This document shows positions 50,339 to 60,529 of a stretch of 64,000 nucleotides of DNA, in pieces; position 1 is the first letter of the stretch; each line of letters starts with the position of its first letter. The position numbers and the translations under genes are program-made. The notes below the pieces were generated by a model that worked only from the letters and a program-made list of their open reading frames with translations, ran no database searches and was not told where the DNA came from. The stretch is taken from contig JBBDWL010000047.1 in the NCBI GenBank assembly GCA_040902895.1, positions 95,590-159,589 of the forward strand, given 5' to 3'. Origin of the DNA: JALYRV01 sp040902895. GTDB lineage: Bacteria; Acidobacteriota; Vicinamibacteria; Vicinamibacterales; SCN-69-37.

Positions 50339-50408
50339 AATTGAAAATTGGTAAGTTGAAAAATTCAAAAGTGAATTTTGAATCTCTAATTTACCAACGT
50401 TCAATTTC
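50338..50408. repeat. AT-rich palindrome between convergent genes, family B copy 2
   Basis: About 70 bases, roughly 85-90 percent identical by eye to 39170-39238 (shared blocks TTGGTAAGTTGAAAA, GTGAATTTTGAAT, TAATTTACCAAC). It begins at the SDR stop, and the stop of the minus-strand methyltransferase lies in its right end. Confidence 0.88.
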
Positions 50409-50958
50409 CGTCGGCGGCCTTGATTCCCTCCACGTACGTTCGCCCTTCCGCGGCCGCGAGCGTTCGGACTCCGCGGAAACCTGCGGCGCTCAATATCCGC
50501 TCTCGCGCGGCAGAGTCGGGCAGGTCGCGCGAATCGCTCGCGAGCTTGAAGAGTCCCGCGCGCGGCTGGCGTTCGATCCACAACAACCGTCCGCCCGGCC
50601 TCACGACGCGGAATAATTCCGCAATCGCACCGCGCCGGTTGCGTTCCTGAAGCGCGACAAGCGTGTCTTCGGCAACCGCGACATCGAAACTATTCGAATC
50701 GAACGGCAACATGTCGAGCGGCGCGTGAGCGGCTTCCGCAAGCGCGCCGCCTTCCTCGATGCGGCGCACGCGCGCTTCCGCGGCCGCGCCGTTGGCGGCC
50801 AACGAGACCACGCGGCCGCTCAAGCCCGCACGCGTAGCGAGCTCGGTGACGAGCGTGACATCGTCCGTTCCCGCGAACAACACGCGGTCGCCAAGTTTGA
50901 CGCCGGCCATCGCCGCCGAGAGCGCTTCCGGAGGCTGTCCGCGGCGAAAAATGCCCAC
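50401..50958 (-). CDS. Class I SAM-dependent methyltransferase
   Basis: A 185-residue Rossmann methyltransferase, UbiE/Methyltransf_11-like: VLFAGTDDVTLVTELATRAG replaces the usual LDxGxGxG motif with a poorer glycine set, then MLPFDSNSFDVAVAEDTLVAL and LFRVVRPGGRLLWIE are clear post I and post II motifs. Motif I degeneration makes catalytic activity less sure. The start is GTG 50958; a minus-strand TATATC lies eight bases upstream and overlaps the -10 of the divergent inositol-phosphate synthase. Confidence 0.75.
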   Translation of the reverse strand: MGIFRRGQPPEALSAAMAGVKLGDRVLFAGTDDVTLVTELATRAGLSGRVVSLAANGAAAEARVRRIEEGGALAEAAHAPLDMLPFDSNSFDVAVAEDTLVALQERNRRGAIAELFRVVRPGGRLLWIERQPRAGLFKLASDSRDLPDSAARERILSAAGFRGVRTLAAAEGRTYVEGIKAADGN

Positions 50959-50966
50959 ACCGGAAT

Positions 50967-50974
50967 GATATAGT
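50967..50974. promoter_or_regulatory. Symmetric bidirectional -10 between the methyltransferase and inositol-phosphate synthase
   Basis: TGATATAGTC holds TATAGT on the plus strand, seven bases before GTG 50982, and TATATC on the minus strand, eight bases before GTG 50958. The divergent gap is 23 bases. Confidence 0.6.
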
Positions 50975-50981
50975 CGGGTTC

Positions 50982-52295
50982 GTGAAGAAGGGAATTGACA
51001 TCGCCCCTGCAGAGGGAAAACTGGGCATTTTGCTCGTCGGGCTCGGGGCGGTCAGCACCACCGTTATCGCCGGCGTCCTCGCGGTGCGCCGTGGCCTCGC
51101 GAAGCCGATTGGATCGCTTACAGAGATGGGCACGGTACGGCTTGGCAAGCGCACCGAGGGCAAATCGCCGTCCATCCGCGAGTTCGTTCCGCTCACGCCG
51201 CTCAACGACATCGTCTTCGGCGGCTGGGACATCTTCGAAGACAACTGCTACGAATCGGCGAAGCACGCCGGCGTGCTCGACGAGAAGCTGCTCGATCAGG
51301 TGAAAGACGAGCTGTCGTCGATCAAGCCGATGCCCGCCGTCTTCGATCGCTTCTACGTCAAGCGGCTCGATGGCCCGAACGTCAAGAAGGGCAGGAACAA
51401 GAAGGATCTGGCCGACCAGCTGATCGCCGACATCCGCAGGTTCAAGGCCGACAACAACTGCGCGCGGCTCGTGCTGATCTGGGCCGGCTCCACCGAGATC
51501 TTTCTCACCGAATCGGAGTGCCACAAGTCGCTTGCCGCGTTCGAGAAGGGACTCGAACAGGACGATGCGGCGATTTCGCCGAGCCAGATCTATGCGTACG
51601 CGGCGATCAGGGAAGGTCTGCCGTACGGCAACGCCGCCCCGAACCTGAGCGCGGAAGTGCCTGCGCTGCGCGAGCTCGCTGCCAAAACCGGCTCGCCCAT
51701 CTGCGGCAACGATATGAAGACGGGTCAGACGCTGATCAAGACGATCATCGCGCCGGGCCTCAAGGCGCGGCTGATCGGTGTCGCCGGCTGGTACTCGACC
51801 AACATCCTCGGCAATCGCGACGGCGAAGTGCTCGACGACCCCGAGTCGTTCAAGTCGAAGGAAGAAAGCAAGAAGGGCGCGCTCGACTACATCTTCCAGC
51901 CGCATCTGTATCCGGATCTCTACAAGGATATCTCTCACGTCGTCCGCATCAATTACTATCCGCCGCGCGGGGACAACAAAGAGGGCTGGGACAACATCGA
52001 CATCTTCGGGTGGCTCAACTATCCGATGCAGCTGAAGATCAATTTTCTCTGCCGCGACAGCATTCTCGCGGCGCCTATCGTGCTCGATGTCGCGCTGTTT
52101 CTCGATCTCGCGAAGCGCGCGGGCTTCAGCGGCATTCAGGAATGGCTCTCGTTCTATTTCAAGAGCCCGATGCATTCGCCAGAGCTCTACCCGGAACACG
52201 ATCTCTTCATTCAGCTCATGAAACTCAAGAACACGCTCCGTCACATGCGCGGCGAGGAGCTGATCACGCACCTCGGGCGCGAGTACTACGACTGA
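50982..52295 (+). CDS. ino1: Inositol-3-phosphate synthase
   Basis: A 437-residue myo-inositol-1-phosphate synthase: NAD site ILLVGLGAVSTTVIAGV, then EFVPLTPLNDIVFGGWDIFEDNCYE, ICGNDMKTGQTLIK, and SWYSTNILGNRDG-type region (GWYSTNILGNRDGEVL). It converts glucose 6-phosphate to inositol 3-phosphate, for inositol phospholipids or derived solutes. In this window a CDP-alcohol phosphatidyltransferase (3498) might use such an inositol phosphate, but that link is speculative. GTG start at 50982; the following membrane-protein gene begins one base after the stop. Confidence 0.93.
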   Translation: MKKGIDIAPAEGKLGILLVGLGAVSTTVIAGVLAVRRGLAKPIGSLTEMGTVRLGKRTEGKSPSIREFVPLTPLNDIVFGGWDIFEDNCYESAKHAGVLDEKLLDQVKDELSSIKPMPAVFDRFYVKRLDGPNVKKGRNKKDLADQLIADIRRFKADNNCARLVLIWAGSTEIFLTESECHKSLAAFEKGLEQDDAAISPSQIYAYAAIREGLPYGNAAPNLSAEVPALRELAAKTGSPICGNDMKTGQTLIKTIIAPGLKARLIGVAGWYSTNILGNRDGEVLDDPESFKSKEESKKGALDYIFQPHLYPDLYKDISHVVRINYYPPRGDNKEGWDNIDIFGWLNYPMQLKINFLCRDSILAAPIVLDVALFLDLAKRAGFSGIQEWLSFYFKSPMHSPELYPEHDLFIQLMKLKNTLRHMRGEELITHLGREYYD

Positions 52296-52296
52296 T

Positions 52297-52761
52297 ATGG
52301 GCAGCAGGGTTCAACCGGCGCTGCTCGGCGGGTTGTTCATCGGCGTCCTCTCGACGCTGCCGATCATCAGCATGGCCAATGCCTGCTGCTGTTTATGGGT
52401 GATTAGCGGCGGCGCGCTCGCTGCCTGGCTGCTGCAGCAGAATCAGGCTGAACCCATCACCGGCGCCGACGGCGCCCTCATCGGTCTGATGGCCGGCATC
52501 GTCGGCGCGTTCGTGGGCGCGGTGCTGATGATTCCGGTTGAGATCTGGTTCGGGCCGATTCAGCGGCAGTGGATCGAGCGGTTGATGCAGGGACAGGCCG
52601 ATGTGCCGCCGCAGTTCATGGAGATGCTGAACCGTCCCATGAGCGCGGCGACGGTGCTGGCGGATCTGATCTTCCGCCTGGTCGCCTATGTGGTTTTCGG
52701 GATGCTCGGCGGCGTGCTGGGCGTGGCGATATTCAGGAAGAAGACGGCGCCGGTAGAGTAA
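52297..52761 (+). CDS. Four-helix membrane protein, unknown function
   Basis: A 154-residue membrane protein with about four hydrophobic segments (LLGGLFIGVLSTLPII, CCCLWVISGGALAAWLL, ALIGLMAGIVGAFVGAVLM, LVAYVVFGMLGGVLGVAIF) and a triple cysteine ANACCCLW. Similar small proteins with a CCC motif are annotated only as DUF4199-like or hypothetical, and I cannot place it more exactly. It is coupled to the inositol-phosphate synthase gene (one-base gap), so the two may act together at the membrane. Its 3' end runs into a short tandem repeat. Confidence 0.7.
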   Translation: MGSRVQPALLGGLFIGVLSTLPIISMANACCCLWVISGGALAAWLLQQNQAEPITGADGALIGLMAGIVGAFVGAVLMIPVEIWFGPIQRQWIERLMQGQADVPPQFMEMLNRPMSAATVLADLIFRLVAYVVFGMLGGVLGVAIFRKKTAPVE

Positions 52762-52798
52762 GTCGAGTAAGTCGAGTAAGTCGAGTAAGGGGAGTAGG
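52755..52798. repeat. Nine-base tandem repeat (AGTCGAGTA), about four units
   Basis: GAGTAAGTC repeats three times exactly and then degenerates to GAGTAAGGGGAGTAGG. It covers the stop codon of the four-helix membrane protein and reaches within 12 bases of the convergent pseudopilin stop. Copy number could vary by slippage. Confidence 0.85.
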
Positions 52799-52809
52799 CA
52801 GGCAAGGGT

Positions 52810-53559
52810 TTAGGTACCGGGCAACCAGAGCTCGACTACACGGGTGCCGCCGCGGGGAAGGCCGATCGTTTCACCGGCCGCAACGGCGCCCGTCGGTCCG
52901 ATGACCTGCACCGCGTGAAGGCCCGCCGGCACGTCATCGAACCGGAACGGCGGGCTGCTGTCGCGCACCACGGTCTGCACGCCTCCGTTCGAGTAATACA
53001 AATCCACCACATAACCGGCCGGATCGTTCAACGTCCTTTTCTCCAATATGGCCTTCACGTTGACGTGTACGCGGCCGGTAATGACCGGCGCCGCCGGCGG
53101 ATACACGATGTCGTCGGCGTTCCCGGCGATACCGTCCGGACCGGTGCTGCGCACCTGACCTGTCGATGCGCCGGTGTAAGGCCGGCCGAAGGCGTCGGTC
53201 AGATAGTCGGTCGCCGATGCTCCGGTGTTGATGTACGGACCTTTCCATCCCATGCCGACGCCGCGCACCGTCGACACCGTGTAGGCGGGCAGGCCCGACG
53301 GCTGCGCGAGTTCCCCGAACGACGCCGGCAGACGGCCGATGTCGCCGACGAAGCCAAAGCTGCCCTGCTCCGCCTCGCGTCCGACCATCGCTTCATAAAG
53401 TACCTGTGCTTCCTCCCCGGTGGCGTTGATGCGTCCCTCGAGGATGCGGTTGAGGATCATCGGCGTCGCGACCGCGGCGAGAATCGCAATGATCGCCAGC
53501 GCGATCGACATCTCGAGTAGCGTGAAGCCGCGCGCAGCGCGAGCGCGTCGCGCGATCAC
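52810..53559 (-). CDS. Type II secretion/type IV pilus pseudopilin
   Basis: A 249-residue prepilin-like protein: prepilin peptidase site RGFTLLEMSIALAIIAILAA (cleavage after Gly near residue 11, +5 Glu present), then a GspG-like globular part with GKGPY-type region (WKGPYIN) and DAFGRPY, then a C-terminal domain (FRFDDVPAGLHAVQVIGPTG) like a PEGA or carboxypeptidase-regulatory beta sandwich, which is unusual in a pseudopilin. GTG start at 53559 overlaps the gspF stop. Last gene of the eight-gene operon. Confidence 0.85.
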   Translation of the reverse strand: MIARRARAARGFTLLEMSIALAIIAILAAVATPMILNRILEGRINATGEEAQVLYEAMVGREAEQGSFGFVGDIGRLPASFGELAQPSGLPAYTVSTVRGVGMGWKGPYINTGASATDYLTDAFGRPYTGASTGQVRSTGPDGIAGNADDIVYPPAAPVITGRVHVNVKAILEKRTLNDPAGYVVDLYYSNGGVQTVVRDSSPPFRFDDVPAGLHAVQVIGPTGAVAAGETIGLPRGGTRVVELWLPGT

Positions 53560-54776
53560 TGCAGACCTCGCAGCAACTGGAACAGCGGCAGATAGAAGGC
53601 AAGCGCCATAATCACAAATACTCCCGCGAGAACGACCAGCATGATGGGACCAAACAGCGCCACCGCACGCTTCACGGTGGTATCCACTTCGCGGTCGAAG
53701 TACCGCCTGACGTCGGCGAGTGATTTTCCCATACGGCCGGTGCGTTCGCCGAGCGCAATCATCTGGATGACAATCGGCGGAAACTCGCCGACTATCTGCA
53801 GCGCCCGCGACAGCGACTCGCCGTCCATGACGCGATCCACCGCCACCTGAAACCGCTGCGCGATGTACGGATTGCCGATCAGCCGCTCCACCACCGCCAG
53901 CGACGGCGCCACTTCGAGCCCCGAGTCGTGCAGCGACGCAAAGTAATGGGCGAATCGCGACAGCGCGACCTTTCTGAACAGCTCGCCGATGACCGGAATC
54001 CTCAGAACGTAGCGCGACACGGCGATCGCTCCTTTGGGCGTCTGCCGGTACATGTTGAGCCCCACGAACGCCACGAGCAAGGCCGGCACCATGATTGGGC
54101 CGAACGTGCGAATGGCGTTCGACAGGCCCATCACCATGCGGCTCGGAAGCGGCAGCTGCATCTCGGAATGCAGCTGCGCGTACGTCTGCAGGAAGCGAGG
54201 AATCGTAAAGCCCACAAGGACCGCGCCGAGCATGAACAGCATCGTGACCACGATGACCGGGTACACGGCGGCCTCGCGAACGCGGCCCGTCAGTTCGTCC
54301 TGCCATTCGAGGTTCTTGACGAGATCGTCCAGAGCCTGCTCCATGTTGCCCGTCGCCTCGCCCGCCCGGACGATGTTCAGGTACAGCTCGTTGAAGACTT
54401 TCGGGTGGCGCGCCATGGCATCCGAAAGCGACTGGCCGCTCTCGACGTCGCGGCGGATCGCGCCGATCACACGTTTCAGCGCCATCTTCTTCGCCTGGCT
54501 CTCGACCTCTTTGAGGCCCTCCACCAGACCCACGCCTGTGGCGACCATCGTGGACAGCTGGTTGGTGAAGAAGATCAGGTCGCGGCGGTTGACACGCTCG
54601 AGGATGCGGATCTCGCTGAGCCTGCTCGTCGCGGCGATGCCGGCCGGCGTCGCCGCCACGAGGTGCTTGCCCTCCTCGCGCAGCGCGCCTGCGAGCGCCG
54701 CCTCGCTGTCGGCGACGGTCCGGCCCCTGTTTTCACGGCCATAGTCGTCGACGGCGGTGTAAATGAACTCGGGCAT
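53556..54776 (-). CDS. gspF: Type II secretion / type IV pilus inner-membrane platform protein GspF
   Basis: A 406-residue GspF/PilC protein: N-terminal EFIYTAVDDYGRENRGRTVADS, two GspF domains (FFTNQLSTMVATGVGLVEGL and FAHYFASLHDSGLEVAPSL), each with the GExTG motif (RAGEATGNM, ALGERTGRM), and three membrane helices, the last at the C-terminus. It couples the ATPase to pseudopilin assembly. ATG 54776 lies three bases after the intended gspE stop at 54780, which supports the frameshift interpretation of gspE. Confidence 0.93.
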   Translation of the reverse strand: MPEFIYTAVDDYGRENRGRTVADSEAALAGALREEGKHLVAATPAGIAATSRLSEIRILERVNRRDLIFFTNQLSTMVATGVGLVEGLKEVESQAKKMALKRVIGAIRRDVESGQSLSDAMARHPKVFNELYLNIVRAGEATGNMEQALDDLVKNLEWQDELTGRVREAAVYPVIVVTMLFMLGAVLVGFTIPRFLQTYAQLHSEMQLPLPSRMVMGLSNAIRTFGPIMVPALLVAFVGLNMYRQTPKGAIAVSRYVLRIPVIGELFRKVALSRFAHYFASLHDSGLEVAPSLAVVERLIGNPYIAQRFQVAVDRVMDGESLSRALQIVGEFPPIVIQMIALGERTGRMGKSLADVRRYFDREVDTTVKRAVALFGPIMLVVLAGVFVIMALAFYLPLFQLLRGLQ

Positions 54777-54779
54777 GGC

Positions 54780-56414
54780 TTACTCGTACGAGACCCGCAA
54801 GGCCTCTTCCAGCGTCGTCTCGCCCGCGGCCGCGCGTTCGACGGCGTGATCGCGGATCGTGCGCAGCCCGTGCGCGACCGCCGCTTCCTTGATTCGCCGC
54901 GAGTCGGCGCGATCGCGAATCAGGCTGTTGATCGCATCGTCGACGAGCAGAATCTCGAAAACGCCGGTGCGGGCCGCGATAGCCCGTCTCGTTGCAGTGC
55001 GGGCATCCGCGTCCGCGATAAAACACGGGCACGGGCGCGGTGATGCCCAGCTTCCTGAGCATCTCGTCCGAATACGTCACCGGTTCGATGCATTCCGGAC
55101 AGATGGCCCGAACCAGGCGCTGGGCGACGACGCCTGAAATGGCTGACGCCAGCAGGTACGGCTCGAGGCCCATGTCCATCAGACGTGGAATCGCGCCCGG
55201 CGAATCGGATGTGTGCAGCGTGCTGAAGACGAGGATGCCGGACAGCGACGCGCGCAGCGCGAGCTGCGCCGTCTCGGGATCGCGGATCTCGCCAATCATG
55301 ATCACGTCGGGATCCTGCCGCAGCAGCGATCGGATGGCCGTCGCGAACGTCAGGCCTGCCTTCGGGCGAATCTGCGTCTGCCGTACCGATGGCAGCTGGT
55401 ACTCGACCGGGTCTTCGACGGTCAGAATGTTTCGCTGCCGCTGGGCAAGCTCCGACAGCGCCGAGTACAGCGTCGTCGTCTTTCCGGCGCCGGTGGGACC
55501 CGTGACGAGCACGATGCCGCGCGTACGCGTCAGCAGATCGCGAAACCGCAGCAGCCCGTCGGCCCCGAAACCAAGCTCCTCGATGCCGCGAATCAGCTTG
55601 TCCTTCTCCATGATGCGCAGCGCCACTTTTTCGCCGTGCGTCGTGGGGAAGGTCGACACGCGGACGTCGACCTGACGATCGTCGATCACCTGCGAGATCC
55701 GTCCCTCCTGCGGCAGTCGCTGCTCGGTGATGTCGAGGCCGCCCATGACCTTGAGGCGGCTGATGAGGGAGGCGTGCAGCGGCTTCGGAAGCGTCTCGCC
55801 GGCAAGCAGCACGCCGTCGATGCGATGGCGCAGGCGCACGAGACGCTCTTCGGGCTCGATGTGCAGATCGGTGGCCCCGCGCGCGATGGCGTCGTGCAGC
55901 AGGCGCTCGATGATGCGCACCACCGGCGCGTCGCCCTGATAGCTGTCGGATCCCTGGCCCAGCGTCGTGACGCCCGAGCGTGCAAGCCCCGGTACTTCGC
56001 GCCGGCTCTGATACGACCGCTCGATGAGATTGAGCACAGACTGTCGCGGCGCGCACGACGGCTCGACATGGCGTCCCGTCGCGCGCTGCAGCGCGTCGAT
56101 CGCGAGCACGTCGAATGGATTCGCCTGCGCGACGTGCAGCGTGTCGGCGTCGACCTTGATGGCGGCAACGAGATGTCGCCGGGCGAGCGATTCCGGAACC
56201 AGAGCCACGGCCGCGGCGTCGGGCTGCAGATCGCGCGCCTCGTAGAACGGCACGCCGGCCTGCTTGGCGAGCGCCCGCGACACCGCTTCTTCAGTAACGA
56301 GATGCAGCTTGACCAGAATCTCGCCGAGCAGTCCGCCGGCGGCGCGCTGCGATTCCAGCGCCTGTTCGAGCTGTTCCGGCGTCAGGTCGCCGCTCTCGAT
56401 CAGCCGCTCTCCGA

Positions 56415-56418
<4 letters not shown>
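54780..56418 (-). CDS. gspE: Type II secretion/pilus assembly ATPase, frameshifted near the C-terminus
   Basis: A GspE/PilB ATPase intact to residue 482: N-terminal MshEN-like domain (GERLIESGDLTPEQLEQAL), HIEPEERLVRLRHRIDG, Walker A GPTGAGKT (307-314), Asp box and Walker B (DPDVIMIGEIRD), His box, and zinc cysteines CPEC/CPHC. Immediately after GYRG the frame changes: one extra G in the run at 54971-54973 (plus strand) turns the expected RTGVFEILLVDDAINSL into PHRRFRDSARRR. Removing one base restores a normal end ...EEALRVSYE with a stop at 54780, just before gspF. As read, translation continues to 54733. This is either an assembly indel or a real mutation. Confidence 0.85.
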
Positions 56419-57821
<1,403 letters not shown>

Positions 57822-57831
57822 CAAGTCCTCG

Positions 57832-59364
57832 TCATGATGCCGACGAAATTAAACCCGGCTGAATTTTCCCTGTCGTCGCTGGAGCGGGAAAATTCAAGCC
57901 GGGTTGAATTTCGCCGGCCGAGCGCGGCAGCTCGATCGTGAACGTCGTCCCTGCCGACGGATCGCTCTCGACGTCGATCCGGCCGCCGGCTGACATGACG
58001 ACCTGCCGCGCGATCGGAAGCCCAAGGCCGGTGCCACTGGGACGCGTCGTGAAGAACGGCACGAACAGCTGCGCGCGCACGTCGGGCGGGATATAGGACC
58101 CCGTATTGTGAACGCGAACCGACGCCACGGTGTCGGTCGCGTCGATGTGGGCGACCACCGATCCGCCGTCCGGCGTCGCCTGCACGGCGTTGGCGACGAC
58201 ATTCATGAACGCCTGCGCGAGCCGGTCGCGATGGGCCGACACCTGCAGGCCTTCGAGCGCCTGGGGCACGTCGACGGTCACTGACCGTGCCGGGGAGCTG
58301 TGCGCGGCCAGTGTGGAGATCTGCCGGACGAGCTCGGGCAGATTCACGTCATGCGTCACGGCCGGCGCCGGCGACGAGAACAGCAGGAGGTCTTCGATCA
58401 GCCGGTTCAAACGATCAATCGCCTCGATCATCGTCAGGATATAGCGCCGGCGCGTATCGTCTGCCTCGAAGTCGCGGCCGAGCAGCTCCGCCAAGCCGCG
58501 AATCGATGCCAGCGGATTGCGCAGCTCGTGCGCGACGCCGGCCGTTACGGTGCCGAGGGCGACAAGATGATCGGCCTGCCGCAACCGCTCGCGCAGCCGT
58601 CGAATCTCGACCATGTCTTTCGATGTGAGCAGCACGCCGACGACATCGCCGCCCGGCTCGCCGGCTTCAGATTCTTCGCGGCGCAGATACGAGGATGCAA
58701 TGCCGACTTTGACGGTGCGGCCGTCCTGCACGATCAGCTCGACTTCCTCGAGGGCGACCGGCCGCCGGCTCCTGAACGCCTCCTCAATCGCGGCGAGCGC
58801 GGCGCGACTACCGGGCGCTGGATTCAGCACCTCGCCCAATGGCTTGCCGACCAGATCGTGTTCGCGCGTGCCGAGGATGCCTTCGGCTGCCGGACTCGCA
58901 CCGATCACGGTGCCTTCGGCGTTGGTCGTGAGCACAGCGCCGGTCAGACCGTGGAACAGATAACGGTTGACAGCATCGACGGCCGCGTTGAACGCACCAC
59001 CAAGCGAATCGAGCTCAGACACCGAGCGGATTTCGAGACCGCCGCGCAGGTCTCCCGCGGCAATGGCGTCGAGCCGCTGCGCCATGCGATGCACCGGGCG
59101 CGCGATGCCGATGGCGATGCTCAGCCCGATCACCGCGGCAACGAGCGAAATGGCCGCAATCTGCGGGCCCAGCTCGCCCGCGAGCTCGCGCGGCTCGATG
59201 CCGATGGCCTGATTGATGACGTAGAAGCGCTCGGCCATGCCAAGCGCGAAAAAGCCGGTCGACCCCACCAGCAGTCCCATGGTGAGCGGAAGCAGCACCA
59301 TCAGCTTCGCGCGTGTGGTTCGCGCGACACGCGCCGAATCGCCTGTGGGATGTGGCGGGGTCAC
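57832..59364 (-). CDS. Sensor histidine kinase (HAMP-PAS type) with a repeat-encoded tail
   Basis: A 510-residue kinase: two membrane helices (LMVLLPLTMGLLVGSTGFFA and IAAISLVAAVIGLSIAIGI) around a short periplasmic loop, HAMP, a PAS domain (residues about 140-255), H-box VTAGVAHELRNPLASIRGL with the phospho-His, N-box MNVVANAVQATPD and G-box GTGLGLPIARQVV. It should phosphorylate the sigma-54 regulator downstream. The last 25 residues repeat GEIQPGL/GKIQPGL and are encoded by a palindrome at 57845-57912. GTG start at 59364 overlaps the upstream stop. Confidence 0.93.
   Translation of the reverse strand: MTPPHPTGDSARVARTTRAKLMVLLPLTMGLLVGSTGFFALGMAERFYVINQAIGIEPRELAGELGPQIAAISLVAAVIGLSIAIGIARPVHRMAQRLDAIAAGDLRGGLEIRSVSELDSLGGAFNAAVDAVNRYLFHGLTGAVLTTNAEGTVIGASPAAEGILGTREHDLVGKPLGEVLNPAPGSRAALAAIEEAFRSRRPVALEEVELIVQDGRTVKVGIASSYLRREESEAGEPGGDVVGVLLTSKDMVEIRRLRERLRQADHLVALGTVTAGVAHELRNPLASIRGLAELLGRDFEADDTRRRYILTMIEAIDRLNRLIEDLLLFSSPAPAVTHDVNLPELVRQISTLAAHSSPARSVTVDVPQALEGLQVSAHRDRLAQAFMNVVANAVQATPDGGSVVAHIDATDTVASVRVHNTGSYIPPDVRAQLFVPFFTTRPSGTGLGLPIARQVVMSAGGRIDVESDPSAGTTFTIELPRSAGEIQPGLNFPAPATTGKIQPGLISSAS
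57845..57912. repeat. AT-rich palindrome forming the 3' end of the histidine kinase gene
   Basis: Arms 57845-57870 (GAAATTAAACCCGGCTGAAT and on) and 57886-57912 are inverted copies with one mismatch and one single-base indel, around a 15-base loop. Each arm is itself palindromic around CCGG. It sits 11 bases before the kinase stop codon and just upstream of the response regulator start, within one operon. Confidence 0.88.
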
Positions 59365-59891
59365 TCGGAGCCTCCGTCGCGGCCCGGACGCAGCGGCAGA
59401 CGCAGACGCTCGCCCGATGTGAGCTGCACAACGACGGCGTCACGCGCGATGGAGACGACGACGCCGCCTCTGACACGGTCGCCGGCGCTTACGATGCGGC
59501 CGTCGATGATGGCCGACTTGCCCCCGCTCTCCGAGTACATGATGACGTTCACAACGGGCAGGGCCGGCGCAAGGTCGGGCTGTGGCGGCAGGCCGGCCGC
59601 AGGCGGCACCGCGACGAGTGGAGTCTGCGCAAAGGGATTGCGCGGCCATAGGGGCTCACGCGTGAGATCCAGTGCGGGCGGCGGCGCAATCGACATCGGA
59701 TCGATCGGCGGCCCGACGGCGCCGCCAGATCCGGATGCCGTGGGTGCTTCAGGAATCAGAGGCTGCTGGGCGTCGCGGTCCAGGGCGCTGCGATCCGAAG
59801 GCGTCGGCTGCGTGAAGACCCAGACGTTCCAGACGATGCTCGCGGCCAGCACGGCAAGCGACGCGATCAGGTGCTTGCGTCCCAGCTTCAT
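59361..59891 (-). CDS. GspC/PilP-like periplasmic protein of the secretion operon
   Basis: A 176-residue protein with one N-terminal membrane helix (LIASLAVLAASIVWNVWVF), a proline-rich linker (residues 40-95, including WPRNPFAQ), and a small beta domain (VNVIMYSESGGKSAIIDGRIVSAGDRV) similar to the homology region of GspC and to PilP. It would link the inner-membrane platform to an outer-membrane secretin, which is not encoded in this window. It overlaps both neighbours (ATGA upstream, GTGA at the kinase start). Confidence 0.8.
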   Translation of the reverse strand: MKLGRKHLIASLAVLAASIVWNVWVFTQPTPSDRSALDRDAQQPLIPEAPTASGSGGAVGPPIDPMSIAPPPALDLTREPLWPRNPFAQTPLVAVPPAAGLPPQPDLAPALPVVNVIMYSESGGKSAIIDGRIVSAGDRVRGGVVVSIARDAVVVQLTSGERLRLPLRPGRDGGSE

Positions 59892-60529
59892 GACGGGCCT
59901 CGCGCGTTCGTTGCCAGGAGGGGGTCTTGTCCGATCCTGCGATACACGAACAGCACCATTTTGGTCTTCAGGCGCGCGCCGCCGTCGGCGGCCGGCTCGA
60001 CCGTCAGCGAGTGCACTTCGACGATGGTCGGCAGCTCGCGCATGTCCCAGAGAAATCTTCCAAGGCGCTCGTACGTGGATTCGAACGACACGGTGACGGG
60101 CGTGTAGGCGAGCGGCATGCCGAAGAGCGCGACGCGCGGATCCGGTTCGCCCGCATGTGTCGCGCGCGGCTGTCCGGGCCCGTCGCCGCCTGCCACCGCC
60201 TGTTCACCGGTTTCGATCAGTAGATACCGCACGTCGGCCTCGTTCGAGCCGGCGAGCGCGAGCCGCGAGAGCCGCTCGACCACGTCGGGCATGGGGTCGA
60301 CCTGCGGAAGCCTGCGAATCACGTCGGCCGCGGGGCCATCGCCGGCGGCCACGCCGGGACCCTCGACGAGCCGCGCGAGCTGATCGACGCGCGGCTGAAG
60401 ACCGCGGACCTCTGCTGCCGCGCGATCGGCCGCGGACTGACGCGGCTGGACGAACAGGAACCAGGCGACCGCAACGATCGCAAGTGCAATCGCGAGCGGC
60501 GCGAATCGACGTACAGAAGGCGCGTTCAT
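59888..60529 (-). CDS. PilO/GspM-like inner-membrane assembly protein
   Basis: A 213-residue protein: one N-terminal helix (LAIALAIVAVAWFLFV), a coiled-coil start (ADRAAAEVRGLQPRVDQLARLVEG), and a ferredoxin-like domain ending (YTPVTVSFESTYERLGRFLWDMRELPTIVEVHSLTVEP) typical of PilO, which dimerises with PilN. It is placed directly after the PilMN fusion gene, as in the usual pilMNOP order, and overlaps it by ATGA. Confidence in the family is good from context, moderate from sequence. Confidence 0.82.
   Translation of the reverse strand: MNAPSVRRFAPLAIALAIVAVAWFLFVQPRQSAADRAAAEVRGLQPRVDQLARLVEGPGVAAGDGPAADVIRRLPQVDPMPDVVERLSRLALAGSNEADVRYLLIETGEQAVAGGDGPGQPRATHAGEPDPRVALFGMPLAYTPVTVSFESTYERLGRFLWDMRELPTIVEVHSLTVEPAADGGARLKTKMVLFVYRRIGQDPLLATNARGPS

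Noticed and set aside
54733..54982. Reading the frameshifted gspE tail as a genuine novel C-terminal domain
   Set aside because: The alternative frame matches the expected GspE ending and puts the stop three bases before gspF, while the current tail is Arg-rich and overlaps gspF.
58300..60096. A 598-codon open frame on the plus strand opposite the kinase and PilP genes
   Set aside because: It lies antisense to well-supported genes, has a low-complexity Arg/Ala composition and no recognisable motif. High GC content makes such shadow frames common.
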